Source of the DNA: Pleomorphomonas koreensis DSM 23070
Lineage (GTDB): Bacteria > Pseudomonadota > Alphaproteobacteria > Rhizobiales > Pleomorphomonadaceae
NCBI RefSeq assembly: GCF_000425185.1
Contig: NZ_AULH01000019.1
Coordinates: 32,889-96,888 of the forward strand
DNA: 64,000 bases
Direction: 5' to 3'
Shown: in pieces, positions 25,557 through 36,620 of the stretch
Numbering within the stretch: the stretch's first letter is position 1
How the letters are laid out: every line of letters starts with the position of its first letter
Translations under genes and position numbers: made by a program
The notes under the pieces: generated by a model
Told to the model about the DNA's origin: nothing
Seen by the model: only the letters and a program-made list of their open reading frames with translations
Databases searched by the model: none

Positions 25557-27161
25557 TCAGCCGACCACCTGCACGTCGTTACCGCCGAGGGCAAGGAGGG
25601 CGGTGCTGAAGCTACCGTGCCGGAGGTCCTCGGTATCGTGGGCATGAGCGGCGCCGACGACGATGCGGCGGGCACCGACGGCGGTCGCCAGCTCCGCCAC
25701 CTTGCGCGCCGCCGCGCCGGCGGTGGCGTCGATGATCCGGCCGTCCGCCGCGATGCCGGCCGCCCTGAGCCGCGCCACGGCGGCGGCGACGATGGCCTCG
25801 GCGGTGGCGCCGTCCTCGAGATCGGCCTCCTCTTCGTCGACCACCTCGGCCATGCGGACATGGGCGACCAGCGCGGCGCCGTCCAGGTTGCGCGCGGCGC
25901 CGATGGCGCGGTCGATCACCGCCGCGTCGCTGGCGCTGCCGTCGACGGCGACCAGCAGCGGGAAGACGGGGCTGGTGGCGGCTGCAACCGGCCGTTCGAG
26001 ATGGCGGCGGCGCAGGTAGAAGGTGAGCGGCGCGGCGAGGGCGGCCAGCGCCGCCAGGCCGAAGGCGGCCTCGACGCCGAGGAATTCGGCGATCTTCGGC
26101 ACGGCATAGGGGGCGATGACGCCGGCGAACCAGCGCAGGAAGTTGTAGCCGGCCGAGGCGACCGGCCGCGGCGCGTCGGAGATCTCCAGCGCCAGCTCGG
26201 TGAACAGCGTGTTGCAGATGCCCATCACGGCGCCCGACAGCATGACGCAGGCGGCGACGACGCCCTTGGGCGCCAGGCCCATGACGACGAGCAGCACGGC
26301 CATCAGCGTCAGGCAGACGGTGACGACCGGGATCAGCCCGAAGCGCGCCTCGACGCGCGGCGCCACGAACACCGAGAAGATGGCGAGCAGCACGCCCCAG
26401 CCGAAGAAGATGCCGCCGACCTGCATCGCCGACATGTCGAGCACGAAGGGGGCGAAGGCCAGCACGGTGAAGAAGGCGAAATAGTAGAAGAAGGCGCCGA
26501 TCGCCACGGTGAAGAGGCCGGGGTGGCCGAGCGCGCGGATGGGGGCGGAAAGGCCGGTCTTGACGGCCGGACGTGGCAGGGCCGGCAGGAACAGGGCGAT
26601 GGCGAGCAGGCCGACGCCCATCAGCGTCGCCGTGCCGAAGAACGGCCAGCGCCAGGAGAACGAGCCGAGCAGGGCGCCGAGCAGCGGGCCGCCGGAGAGC
26701 CCCAAGCCCATCGCCGCCTCATAGAGCAGCACGGCGCGGCCGGTGCCGCCGCGCGTCACCGCCACCAGCACCGACAGGGCGGTGACGACGAAGAAAGCGT
26801 TGCCGAGACCCCAGCCGCCGCGGAACAGCACCAGTTCGGTGACGGAAGTGGAGCGGCCAGCCAGGGCGGCGAAGACGACGATCAGCGCGGCGCCGACCAT
26901 CATGGTGGCACGGCTGCCGAGGCGGCTCGACACATAGCCGGTGACCAGCATCATCACCGAGGTGACGAAGAAATAGCTGGTGAACAGCAGCGACACCTCG
27001 GCCGGGCCGGCGTCGAGCCCCTTGGCGATCGACGTCAGGATGGGATCGACGAGGCCGATCGACATGAAGCCGACGGTGCAGGCGAAAATGGTCGCCCATA
27101 CGGCCTTCGGCTGATCGAAGAAGCCTGGGGCCGGCGCGGAGGGCGCGTTAGTGTGGGACAT
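25557..27161 (-). CDS. MFS efflux transporter fused to a universal-stress (UspA) domain
   Basis: A 534-residue protein. Residues about 18-390 form a 12-helix MFS drug-efflux-type permease (GFMSIGLVDPILTSIAKGL, VTGYVSSRLGSRATMMVGA, GLSGGPLLGALLG). Residues about 400-534 form a UspA domain beginning FPLLVAVDGSASDAAVIDRA and ending IVVGAAHAHDTEDLRHGSFS. The ATP-binding G-x2-G-x9-G(S/T) motif is degenerate (the second Gly is missing). The start at 27161 has AGGAG upstream. It is divergent from a MarR gene across two palindromes, suggesting MarR-repressed efflux. Confidence 0.9.
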   Translation of the reverse strand: MSHTNAPSAPAPGFFDQPKAVWATIFACTVGFMSIGLVDPILTSIAKGLDAGPAEVSLLFTSYFFVTSVMMLVTGYVSSRLGSRATMMVGAALIVVFAALAGRSTSVTELVLFRGGWGLGNAFFVVTALSVLVAVTRGGTGRAVLLYEAAMGLGLSGGPLLGALLGSFSWRWPFFGTATLMGVGLLAIALFLPALPRPAVKTGLSAPIRALGHPGLFTVAIGAFFYYFAFFTVLAFAPFVLDMSAMQVGGIFFGWGVLLAIFSVFVAPRVEARFGLIPVVTVCLTLMAVLLVVMGLAPKGVVAACVMLSGAVMGICNTLFTELALEISDAPRPVASAGYNFLRWFAGVIAPYAVPKIAEFLGVEAAFGLAALAALAAPLTFYLRRRHLERPVAAATSPVFPLLVAVDGSASDAAVIDRAIGAARNLDGAALVAHVRMAEVVDEEEADLEDGATAEAIVAAAVARLRAAGIAADGRIIDATAGAAARKVAELATAVGARRIVVGAAHAHDTEDLRHGSFSTALLALGGNDVQVVG

Positions 27162-27208
27162 GCAATGCTCCTGCGGCCGTCGTCCAAATCCGGATGTGCG
27201 GCCATCTG

Positions 27209-27242
27209 GTGTATGGTACACAAATATCGGTGTACGATACAC
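27209..27242. promoter_or_regulatory. Twin palindromic MarR operator
   Basis: Two 13-bp palindromes, GTGTA-TGG-TACAC (27209-27221) and GTGTA-CGA-TACAC (27230-27242), have centres 21 bp apart, two helical turns. Together they also form a larger near-perfect inverted repeat. The second ends 21 bp before the MarR start, and both lie within 81 bp of the transporter start. Confidence 0.8.
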
Positions 27243-27262
27243 CTATATAGAGGGAAAATGTC

Positions 27263-27718
27263 ATGGCTGATCTGCCGGAGGATGCGATCTCGCGCCTCGA
27301 ACCCGAGCTGGCGTTCCTGGTCCGGCGGCTGGAGATGAACTATCGCAAGCGCGGCTATCCCATGGAGCGCGCCCACTATCTGCTGCTCGGCCAGCTCGAA
27401 GCGGGGGAAATGAGCACCGGCGAGATCGCCGACCAGTTGGGTCTCGACCATTCGACGGTGGTGCGGCAGGTGGCGGCCGTCGAGGACCTCGGCTTTGCCG
27501 GGCGCCGGCCCAATCCGCGGGATCGGCGGTCGGTGCTGGTGGGGTTGACGGCGGCCGGCGCGGCATCGGTGGCCGCCATGCGGGAAGCGCGGCAGACGCG
27601 GCTCGGCCGCATCCTCGCCGACTGGAGCGAGGACGAGCGCGAGGGGCTGGCCACGCTGCTCGGGCGGTTCAACATGGCGCTGCTGGAGGCCGACCGGGCC
27701 GAGAATATCGTCGGCTGA
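27263..27718 (+). CDS. MarR-family transcriptional repressor
   Basis: A 151-residue winged-helix dimer type. The recognition helix region reads STGEIADQLGLDHSTVVRQVAAVEDLG, followed by the wing RRPNPRDRRSVLVGLT. AGAGGG sits 7 nt before the ATG at 27263; an ATG at 27258 is out of frame. It is divergent from the MFS-USP gene, with twin GTGTA-N3-TACAC palindromes between them, so it likely represses both genes and releases DNA on binding a phenolic or drug-like ligand (family inference). Confidence 0.92.
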   Translation: MADLPEDAISRLEPELAFLVRRLEMNYRKRGYPMERAHYLLLGQLEAGEMSTGEIADQLGLDHSTVVRQVAAVEDLGFAGRRPNPRDRRSVLVGLTAAGAASVAAMREARQTRLGRILADWSEDEREGLATLLGRFNMALLEADRAENIVG

Positions 27719-27730
27719 GGCCGGAGCCGG

Positions 27731-28327
27731 TCAGCGGGCCGGCCAGCGGTCGAGAACGGCGGCGATGCGCCGTTCGAAACGCTCTACGCGTTGCCTTGGC
27801 GGATTCTCGGCCGAGTGCAGCGACAGCATGGTGAAGCGGGCGCCGCGGGCGCAGGCGCCGAAAATGGCGAGGCGGAGAATGCGCCGCACCGGCTGCCACA
27901 GCACCAGCGTGTCGATCCACCAGGGCGAGCCGAGGGTGGTCACCGCCAGCGCGTGGCGGAGCTTGAGGCGCGGCTTGATCGGCCCGAAGTCGGCGGCGTG
28001 ATCGAAGGCGATGCCCGGCGCCCAGACGCGGTCGAACCAGCCCTTCAGGACGGCCGGAAAACCGTACCACCAAGTGGGAAACACCAGCACCAGCGCCTCG
28101 GCGTCAGCGAGCCGCGCCGCCTCGCCGGCGACCGCCGAGGCGTCGAAGGCGGCGGCATAGTAGCTCCGGCGCTCGGCCTCGGTGAGGGCCGGGGCAAAAC
28201 CCGAGCCGTAGAGGTCCTCGATCGTCACCTCGTGGCCGGCCGCCTCCAGCCGGTCGGCGGCAAGACGGGCCAGCGACCGGCAGAGGCTGTCCGGCAGCGG
28301 ATGGGCGACGACGACGAGGCATTTCAT
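27731..28327 (-). CDS. NAD(P)H-dependent flavodoxin-like oxidoreductase
   Basis: A 198-residue flavodoxin-fold quinone reductase (NQO/MdaB/KefF-like). It starts MKCLVVVAHPLPDSLCRSLA, the flavin-phosphate loop type, and has LVLVFPTWWYGFPAVLKGWF, DRVWAPGIAFD and VTTLGSPWW, all family hallmarks. The start at 28327 is chosen because the conserved fold begins there; the frame continues 55 unconserved codons upstream. It converges on the MarR gene with a 12-bp gap; together with the efflux pump it suggests a quinone/xenobiotic response patch. Confidence 0.9.
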   Translation of the reverse strand: MKCLVVVAHPLPDSLCRSLARLAADRLEAAGHEVTIEDLYGSGFAPALTEAERRSYYAAAFDASAVAGEAARLADAEALVLVFPTWWYGFPAVLKGWFDRVWAPGIAFDHAADFGPIKPRLKLRHALAVTTLGSPWWIDTLVLWQPVRRILRLAIFGACARGARFTMLSLHSAENPPRQRVERFERRIAAVLDRWPAR

Positions 28328-28446
28328 GGGGCGGGACTCGGGGGGGCATGGGCGTCGGCCGCGAACTTGGCACGTGCCGCCTGTGGCGGCTACCCGATTT
28401 CGCGCGGCGTCCGTGAAGCCAGCCGATGTTGTGATCGAAAGCCGAT

Positions 28447-28842
28447 TCAGAGAGCTGGAACGATCGTTCCCTGGTGGAACAGCATTTGCCAACGGCCGTC
28501 GATCAGCGTCCAGATCGAGCTGCGAAGCGTGGTTCTTTCCACTGTTCCGTCGGCGCGGTGGCGGCTGCTTCGGTAGGTGACGAGAACGGCGTCCGGAGCA
28601 ATGGGATGAACGGCGAAGTCATGCACCTCCGGAACAAGTGCGGCCTCCGACGGCGACTCGCTCGCCAGCGCCTCGATGATCGACGTCCGGTCGTAGACCC
28701 TGCCCGAACTGCCGAATTCGATGAACCCTTCGGCCAGGAGCGCGCCCACGGCATCCGGAGAGCGGCGAATCTCCGGGCGGTGCAGCTTCTGTTCGAGCGC
28801 GCGGAACAGCTCCGTGTCGGCGTCGGCCGCTGTCATGTTCAT
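28447..28842 (-). CDS. DUF4440/SnoaL-like (NTF2-fold) protein
   Basis: A 131-residue single NTF2-like domain: [28 protein letters not shown]-like middle strand region, VTYRSSRH and the closing [18 protein letters not shown]. Members serve as small-molecule-binding or enzyme scaffolds, and the function here is unknown. It lies between the oxidoreductase and uvrB, same strand, 41 bp from uvrB's stop. Confidence 0.82.
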   Translation of the reverse strand: MNMTAADADTELFRALEQKLHRPEIRRSPDAVGALLAEGFIEFGSSGRVYDRTSIIEALASESPSEAALVPEVHDFAVHPIAPDAVLVTYRSSRHRADGTVERTTLRSSIWTLIDGRWQMLFHQGTIVPAL

Positions 28843-28883
28843 CCTTTCGCCGTCGTGCCTAATCCGGGCAACGGGCTACACGC

Positions 28884-31562
<2,679 letters not shown>

Positions 31563-31700
31563 GGCGAACTCATCGGTGTCGTGAACGAAAGGAGAGCTTA
31601 TCACATCGACGATGGTCAGAGCATGGCAGCAGGGCGACAGGGGCAAGAGAGGTGGTGCAATGGAGAGGTTGTCGTTTCCCAGGCGATCGGAGTGTGATTT

Positions 31701-31778
31701 ATGACAGGAGGGCGGTTGGTCGGCGAGTTCGTGAAATATGCGATGAAAGCGCCTCGGCCACAGGAGATTCGGCGGTGA
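31701..31778 (+). CDS. 25-codon ORF translationally coupled to the GT11-like gene
   Basis: ATG 31701 has GGAG 8 nt upstream. The ORF reads [20 protein letters not shown] and ends in a TGA that overlaps the GTG start of the glycosyltransferase (GTGA). It could be a leader peptide that couples translation, or the stump of a lost gene. No family recognised. Confidence 0.4.
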   Translation: MTGGRLVGEFVKYAMKAPRPQEIRR

Positions 31779-32722
31779 AGAAGCTTGTTATCGACCAGGG
31801 CAGCGGACGCCTTGGCAATCAGATGATGCAACTGATGACCGCCAAGATTATGGCGCGGGCGCTTCCGGATTTTGAAGTCTTCGGCTACGACATGCCAGAC
31901 TGGCGATTATCCCGACCCCTGACGCAGGGGCATCCATACTGTCCTCTGGTCCTCAGGGGCGTTCTCGCGCCTTTTGAGCTGGCTCTTCGCTTCAGTCGTC
32001 TCCGTCTGGTCAATGCGATTCTCTTGCGGGCTATTCGTGTCGATTACCGTTGGTTCTTACCGCGCGAGGAGGCAAAGGCACTTTTTCAACCCCTCCCGGA
32101 AGACGATGCCCCAGGGTTTGACGAAACGCATATTGTGATCAATATCCGAGGGCAGGAGATTTTGTTTGGAAAATCTGGAGATTACGGGCCAATTTCTATT
32201 GAATATTATAAACATATTTTGCGTGAAACGGGATTGAAGCCTGTTTTCATGGGGCAGATATTCGATGATTATTATGGCAACATGATCCGTTCGGCCTTTC
32301 CGGATGCTGTTTACGTGCAACATACGTCAGCCATCAAAGACTTCCAGATCATCAGGAATTCCAAGAACATCGTTGTAAGTCTCAGCACCTTTTCCTGGCT
32401 CGCGGCGTGGCTGTCCGAGGCTCAACGTATTTACATGCCGCTGATCGGCGGCTGGAATCCGGAACAGCGGCCGGATAGCAACTTAACTCCGGCTGATGAT
32501 CGCCGCTTCCTTTATGACCTATTCCCGGTCCGCATCTGGAAGGCCACACCCGAGCAGATCGCCTCACTCAACCACGACCGCGCGTTCCGCCGGGTGACGG
32601 CCGCCGAGGTTGAAGACATACGCAGCCGGTCTGGGCGAAAGCTGCTGCCGAAGCGGATACGAAAGAGCGTGCAGCTATTTTTCTACCTGGTGCTGCATCT
32701 TGCCTGTCGACGGATTGGCTAA
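31775..32722 (+). CDS. GT11-like glycosyltransferase (alpha-1,2-fucosyltransferase type)
   Basis: A 315-residue protein starting at GTG 31775 (AGGAG 8 nt upstream). The N-terminus [20 protein letters not shown] has the GLGNQ(M/L) donor-site signature of family 11. Later, [10 protein letters not shown] corresponds to the HxRRxD region but is altered, and [17 protein letters not shown] matches the SNSSFSWWGAWL acceptor motif. It probably adds a deoxyhexose to a surface glycan. The 32080-32420 stretch is clearly AT-richer than its neighbours and the gene stands alone, both signs of acquisition. Confidence 0.65.
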   Translation: MKKLVIDQGSGRLGNQMMQLMTAKIMARALPDFEVFGYDMPDWRLSRPLTQGHPYCPLVLRGVLAPFELALRFSRLRLVNAILLRAIRVDYRWFLPREEAKALFQPLPEDDAPGFDETHIVINIRGQEILFGKSGDYGPISIEYYKHILRETGLKPVFMGQIFDDYYGNMIRSAFPDAVYVQHTSAIKDFQIIRNSKNIVVSLSTFSWLAAWLSEAQRIYMPLIGGWNPEQRPDSNLTPADDRRFLYDLFPVRIWKATPEQIASLNHDRAFRRVTAAEVEDIRSRSGRKLLPKRIRKSVQLFFYLVLHLACRRIG

Positions 32723-32767
32723 TGCCATTCCCGTCCGGCGCCAAGCAATTGCAGCTTTTCCTCAGGC

Positions 32768-33535
32768 TTAGTCGTTGCGGCAGACGCCGTTGACCCATTT
32801 GCAGGGGGCGCCGGGCTTGCCGACGGCACTGCCGTATTTCGGCTTGGGACCGGCCGTCGTCGATGGCGAGGCGGCCGAGGCCGACTGGCCGGTTGTCGGG
32901 GCCGGTGGCGTCGCGGCGGCCGGCGGAACCGGCGTCGGCTGGGTGATGGCCGGCGGCGCGTTCGCCGTGGCCGGTGGCATCGAGGGCTGACCGGCGACGG
33001 GCGCCTCCGGCCTCGCGCGGTAGACGGTGATGCCCGGCGGCGCCGGCATCACCGTCACCGGCGGCCGGTAGACATAGGCCGGCGGCGGCGCGATGTAGGC
33101 GCCGTCGGGATAGGCTTCCTCGTCGTCCCAGCCGGAATCGCCATAGACCGGCGTCTCGTAGACGGGGGGCCGATAAACGGGCGGCGGATTGGCATAGACG
33201 CGCGGCTCGCGGTAGATCGGCGGCGGTTGCAGCACCGGCGGCCGCAAGATCGGACGTTCGGGATACCAGGCGCCGGCCGCTCCGAGATAGCGCGACGACA
33301 ACCAGCCGCGGGCGTCGCCGTAGCCGACGTCGCACCAGCTGTTGTCGCCGAGGCAGCCGTAGACCTCCACCGGCGCGCCGGGCGGCACCGTCATGATGGT
33401 ATAATACTGGGCGCCCGGGCCGGTACGGAGATTGACGGCGGCCAGCACTTCGGCCGGCGCGGCCAGCGCGCCGGTCGTGGAGGGGATCAAGCCGGCCAGG
33501 CAGAACGGCACGGCCAGATGTCGCATCCTCATCAC
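32768..33535 (-). CDS. Secreted SH3b-domain protein with Pro/Tyr-rich tail (paralogue A)
   Basis: A 255-residue protein with a signal peptide (about 1-25, cleavage after ALA). A bacterial SH3 domain follows (about 27-85: VNLRTGPGAQYYTIMTVPPG, GCLGDNSWCDVGY, GWLSSRYL). After that comes a long low-complexity tail rich in PPVY/PPPAYVYRPP and Ala/Pro/Thr, ending in a small Cys pair (APCKWVNGVCRND). SH3b domains often bind cell-wall or surface ligands. The next gene upstream encodes a clear paralogue. Confidence 0.88.
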   Translation of the reverse strand: MMRMRHLAVPFCLAGLIPSTTGALAAPAEVLAAVNLRTGPGAQYYTIMTVPPGAPVEVYGCLGDNSWCDVGYGDARGWLSSRYLGAAGAWYPERPILRPPVLQPPPIYREPRVYANPPPVYRPPVYETPVYGDSGWDDEEAYPDGAYIAPPPAYVYRPPVTVMPAPPGITVYRARPEAPVAGQPSMPPATANAPPAITQPTPVPPAAATPPAPTTGQSASAASPSTTAGPKPKYGSAVGKPGAPCKWVNGVCRND

Positions 33536-33575
33536 GGTTTTCCCTTGATCATCGCCCCATGACGGAAGGCGAATC

Positions 33576-33599
33576 GGCTCACCGCCGGAGCGGTGAGCC
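33576..33599. terminator. Hairpin between the two SH3-domain genes
   Basis: The perfect stem GGCTCACCGC/GCGGTGAGCC with a CGGA loop. No T-run follows on minus, so it is either a weak terminator for the upstream paralogue or an mRNA-stability hairpin. Confidence 0.45.
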
Positions 33600-33640
33600 A
33601 GGTTCTCATGAGCGGGCGGGGATGCAAGTCCCCGGCCGGG

Positions 33641-34447
33641 TCACTGCGAGCAGTTGGCGTTGGGGTTCCTCGGATCGCAGGGCGGTTGTCCCTGCATGTT
33701 CGGAGGCCGGCGCTCAAAACTCGGCGGAGTGCGGTCGCGGTTGTCCTGGCGCCCCATACCCATTGACATGCCGCCGCGGTTGTCCGGGCGTTCCATGCGA
33801 GGCGGATTGCGATCACGATCGTCCTGGCGGTCTACGCGCGGCGGATTGCGATCGTCTCTCCGGTCTCCGTCGCGCCAGTCGGGCTGGGGACGCCGATCGG
33901 GGCCAGGACGCCAGTCAGGCTCGGGGCGCGGACGATCCCTGTCGCGATTCCAGTCCGGGCCCGGCCGGCCGGGGCCGCGGTCCCAACCCGGACGCGGACG
34001 GTCCGGGCCGCGGTCCCAGTCAGGACGCGGACGGTCCGGGCCACGGTCCCAATCCGGACCCGGCCGGCCGGGGCGCGGACGGTACTGATACCACGGCCGC
34101 TTGGCGTAATGGTTGTCCCAGTAGCCGAAGTTGAAGCTGAGGAAGGGCACCGACACATAGGGCCGCGGCCGGTAGGCCTGACCGCTGTAGAAGGTGGAGA
34201 GATAGCGCGACGACACCCAGCCGCGTTCGCGGCCATAGGAGACGTCACACCAGGTATAGCCCTGCAGGCAGCCGTAAAGCTCGACCGGCGCGCCGGCCGG
34301 CAATACCAGGATTGGATAGTAGTTGGTTCCCGGACCGGTCCGAAGGTTGACGTTGGCGGTGACCTGGGCGGGCGCGGCGGACGCCACCGCCGGTGCGGCC
34401 ACGGTCGCGACGGCGAGCGCGGCAATCGACAACAAGGGTTTCAACAT
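33641..34447 (-). CDS. Secreted SH3b-domain protein with Arg/Asp/Pro repeat tail (paralogue B)
   Basis: A 268-residue protein with a signal peptide (1 to about 24, VASA/AP), an SH3b domain (about 28-85: VNLRTGPGTNYYPILVLPAG, GCLQGYTWCDVSYGRERGWVSSRYL) and a bridging YYxF region. A repetitive tail of 11-residue GPDRPRPDWDR-type units is followed by an Arg/Asp/Asn-rich stretch, ending CDPRNPNANCSQ. The SH3 half is close to paralogue A while the tails differ completely. The charged tail may bind anionic polymer at the envelope (inference). Confidence 0.88.
   Translation of the reverse strand: MLKPLLSIAALAVATVAAPAVASAAPAQVTANVNLRTGPGTNYYPILVLPAGAPVELYGCLQGYTWCDVSYGRERGWVSSRYLSTFYSGQAYRPRPYVSVPFLSFNFGYWDNHYAKRPWYQYRPRPGRPGPDWDRGPDRPRPDWDRGPDRPRPGWDRGPGRPGPDWNRDRDRPRPEPDWRPGPDRRPQPDWRDGDRRDDRNPPRVDRQDDRDRNPPRMERPDNRGGMSMGMGRQDNRDRTPPSFERRPPNMQGQPPCDPRNPNANCSQ
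33952..34080. repeat. 33-bp tandem repeat inside paralogue B
   Basis: Four in-phase units (33952-33984, 33985-34017, 34018-34050, 34051-34080 partial) share GGACNNNGNCGGNCNGGGNC. Each encodes 11 residues of the Pro/Asp/Arg tail. Repeat-number change by slippage would keep the reading frame. Confidence 0.8.
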
Positions 34448-34657
34448 TGGCTATCCTCCTGTGCCGGTCCGGTTGGCCGGGCATCCTATGTTCGAACTTA
34501 TTGCATTGTTCCGTTGAGCGGCGGCTGAACCCGTCGTTCATAGGCCGTTCATCTGCGACTCAACGCCCGACACCGAGCTTGGGTTGCAGATGCGGCCGCG
34601 TTGCGGCAACGGCGAATTTCCTTGCCGTCGGGCGCGCCGATGCTCTAGCTCTCGCCC

Positions 34658-35509
34658 ATGAACTACCGCCACGCCTTCCATGCTGGAAATTTCGCCGACG
34701 TGCTGAAGCACGCGCTGCTCGCCCGCGTCCTCGCCTATCTCGGCCTGAAGGACGCCGGCTACCGCGTCATCGACACGCACGCCGGCATCGGCCTCTACGA
34801 CCTCGCCGCCGACGAGGCGCTCCGCACCGGCGAATGGCGCGGCGGCGTCGGCCGCATCCGGGCGGCGCGCCTGTCGCCGGCGCTCGCCGACTGGCTGGCG
34901 CCGTGGCAGGCGGCGCTCCGCGCCGTCAACGGCGGCGACGATCTCCTACTCTATCCCGGCTCGCCGGCCATCGCCACGGCGCTCGGCCGTCTCCAGGATC
35001 GCTTCCACTTCAACGAGTTGCATCCGCAGGACGCGGCAACGCTGGCGGCGCTCTACGCCGGCGACCGGCGGGTGCGCGTCGGCTCGGAGGATGGCTATGT
35101 CACCGTCCGCGCCCAGCTGCCGCCGCGCGAGCGGCGCGGCCTCGTGGTGATCGATCCGCCTTTCGAGGAGGCCGGCGAATTCGACCGCCTCGCTCGTGCC
35201 GTGCTGGACGCCCGCAAGCGCTTCGCCACCGGTTGCCTGCTGATCTGGTATCCGATCAAGGATGTCGCCGCCGTCGACGCCTTCCTGGCCGAGGCGGCCG
35301 GCGCGGGCTATCCGCGCCTCGTCGCCATCGAGCAATGGGTGCGCGCGCCGGGCGGCGAGGGGCCGCTCGCCGGCGCCGGCGTGCTGATCGCCAACCCGCC
35401 CTTCAGGCTGGCCGACGAGACCGAGGCGATCCTGCCCGAGCTGACCGGCCTCCTCGCCGAGGATGCCGGCGCCGGCGGCCGCGTCCTCCGCCTCGCCGAG
35501 GACGGCTGA
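34658..35509 (+). CDS. rlmJ: 23S rRNA (adenine-2030-N6)-methyltransferase
   Basis: A 283-residue Rossmann methyltransferase. Family motifs are NYRHAFHAGNFADVLKHALL at the N-terminus, DTHAGIGLYDL (SAM loop), HFNELHPQDAATL, and the catalytic (D/N)PP(F/Y) motif in VVIDPPFEEAGEF. It modifies free 23S rRNA at A2030 (E. coli numbering). Monocistronic, immediately upstream of a secreted-protein group on the same strand. Confidence 0.95.
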   Translation: MNYRHAFHAGNFADVLKHALLARVLAYLGLKDAGYRVIDTHAGIGLYDLAADEALRTGEWRGGVGRIRAARLSPALADWLAPWQAALRAVNGGDDLLLYPGSPAIATALGRLQDRFHFNELHPQDAATLAALYAGDRRVRVGSEDGYVTVRAQLPPRERRGLVVIDPPFEEAGEFDRLARAVLDARKRFATGCLLIWYPIKDVAAVDAFLAEAAGAGYPRLVAIEQWVRAPGGEGPLAGAGVLIANPPFRLADETEAILPELTGLLAEDAGAGGRVLRLAEDG

Positions 35510-35591
35510 CCCGCCCGGATCCGCCCGCTTGACCAGCCTGCGGCGCTGGCTCACTGTCGCCGTCGATGCTGATTCCTGGGGAGAGCGATCC

Positions 35592-35978
35592 ATGCGCCTT
35601 GCCGCTGCCGCGCTTGCGCTTTGCTGTTCGACCGTGATGGCCGCCGCCGGCCAATTGCCGGCCTGCGACGATGCCTCGGTGCTGTCCACCCTGACGAGCC
35701 GCCAGGCCTGGGCCGAGGCCAACACCTGGAGGGACGGCATCACCATCGCCGCCGTCGACCGCATCGGCGAGCGGCGGCTGGTCACCGATGGCTTCAGCTC
35801 GATCGACCGCCGCCATTGCGCGGCCCGCGCCGCGCTCACCGGCGCGCTGCCGACGAGGCTCTACTACGTGGTGTCGGCGAACGAGGGCTTTGCCGGTTCC
35901 GGCTGGAACGTCGAGTTCTGCCTGTCCGGTCACGATCCCTATCGCGTCTACGGCGCCGACTGCCAGGTCCTGAAGTGA
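35592..35978 (+). CDS. Exported Cys-containing protein coupled to RNase T2
   Basis: A 128-residue protein starting at ATG 35592. It has a signal peptide (MRLAAAALALCCSTVMAAA, cleavage about 20) and a mature domain with four cysteines (PACDD, RHCAA, VEFCLS, DCQV), probably two disulfides. Its TGA overlaps the GTG start of the RNase T2 gene, so the two are translated together. I do not recognise the fold. The tight coupling suggests a partner, chaperone or inhibitor of the nuclease, which is inference. Confidence 0.78.
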   Translation: MRLAAAALALCCSTVMAAAGQLPACDDASVLSTLTSRQAWAEANTWRDGITIAAVDRIGERRLVTDGFSSIDRRHCAARAALTGALPTRLYYVVSANEGFAGSGWNVEFCLSGHDPYRVYGADCQVLK

Positions 35979-36604
35979 CGGGTCGATTCATCCGCCTGCT
36001 GTTGCTGCTCGTGGCGGTCTGGCCGGCCGCCGCCTGGTCGGCGCCGTTCGATTTCTACGTCCTGTCGCTCACCTGGTCGCCGAGCTACTGCGAGGCGGAG
36101 GGCGGATCGCGCGGCGACGCGCAATGCGAGAACGGCCGCCGCTTCGGCTTCCTGGTGCATGGCCTCTGGCCGCAACACGAGCGCGGCTTTCCCGAGGATT
36201 GCCCCACCGATGTCGCGCCGCGCGAGGCCGACGTGCGGGCGCTCGCCGACCTGATGCCGGCGCGCGGCCTCGTCCGCCACGAATGGCGGCGGCACGGCGC
36301 CTGCTCGGGCCTGTCGCCGGCCGACTATCTCAAGACGATCCGGGCGGCGCGCGAGGCGGTCCGCATTCCCGCCGCCTTCCAGCGGCTCGACAAGTATGTC
36401 ATGGTTTCTCCCGCCGGGGTGGAAGCGGCCTTCCTTGCCGCCAATCCCGGCCTCCGGCCGAGCGGCATCGCCGTTACTTGCGACGGGCGCCGCCTCCGGG
36501 AGGTGCGCATCTGCCTGACGCGCGGCCTCGACTTCCGCGCCTGCGAGGAGGTCGACAGACGAGGCTGCCGCGCCGACCGGGTGGTGCTGCCGCCATTGAG
36601 ATAA
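35975..36604 (+). CDS. Ribonuclease T2 family protein
   Basis: A 209-residue secreted endoribonuclease that cleaves via 2',3'-cyclic phosphate, in the periplasm in bacteria. It has a signal peptide (about 1-22), then conserved CAS I LVHGLWPQH and CAS II HEWRRHGACSG, supplying the catalytic His residues and Glu. Disulfide cysteines are present (SYCEA, QCEN, DCPTD, ACSG, TCDG, ICLT, ACEE, GCRA). The GTG start overlaps the upstream stop in a GTGA junction. Near family length and apparently intact. Confidence 0.92.
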   Translation: MTGRFIRLLLLLVAVWPAAAWSAPFDFYVLSLTWSPSYCEAEGGSRGDAQCENGRRFGFLVHGLWPQHERGFPEDCPTDVAPREADVRALADLMPARGLVRHEWRRHGACSGLSPADYLKTIRAAREAVRIPAAFQRLDKYVMVSPAGVEAAFLAANPGLRPSGIAVTCDGRRLREVRICLTRGLDFRACEEVDRRGCRADRVVLPPLR

Positions 36605-36620
36605 GACGATCGGGGGAGAC

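Noticed and set aside
33952..34080. CRISPR array
   Set aside because: The units are directly adjacent without spacers and encode an in-frame peptide repeat.
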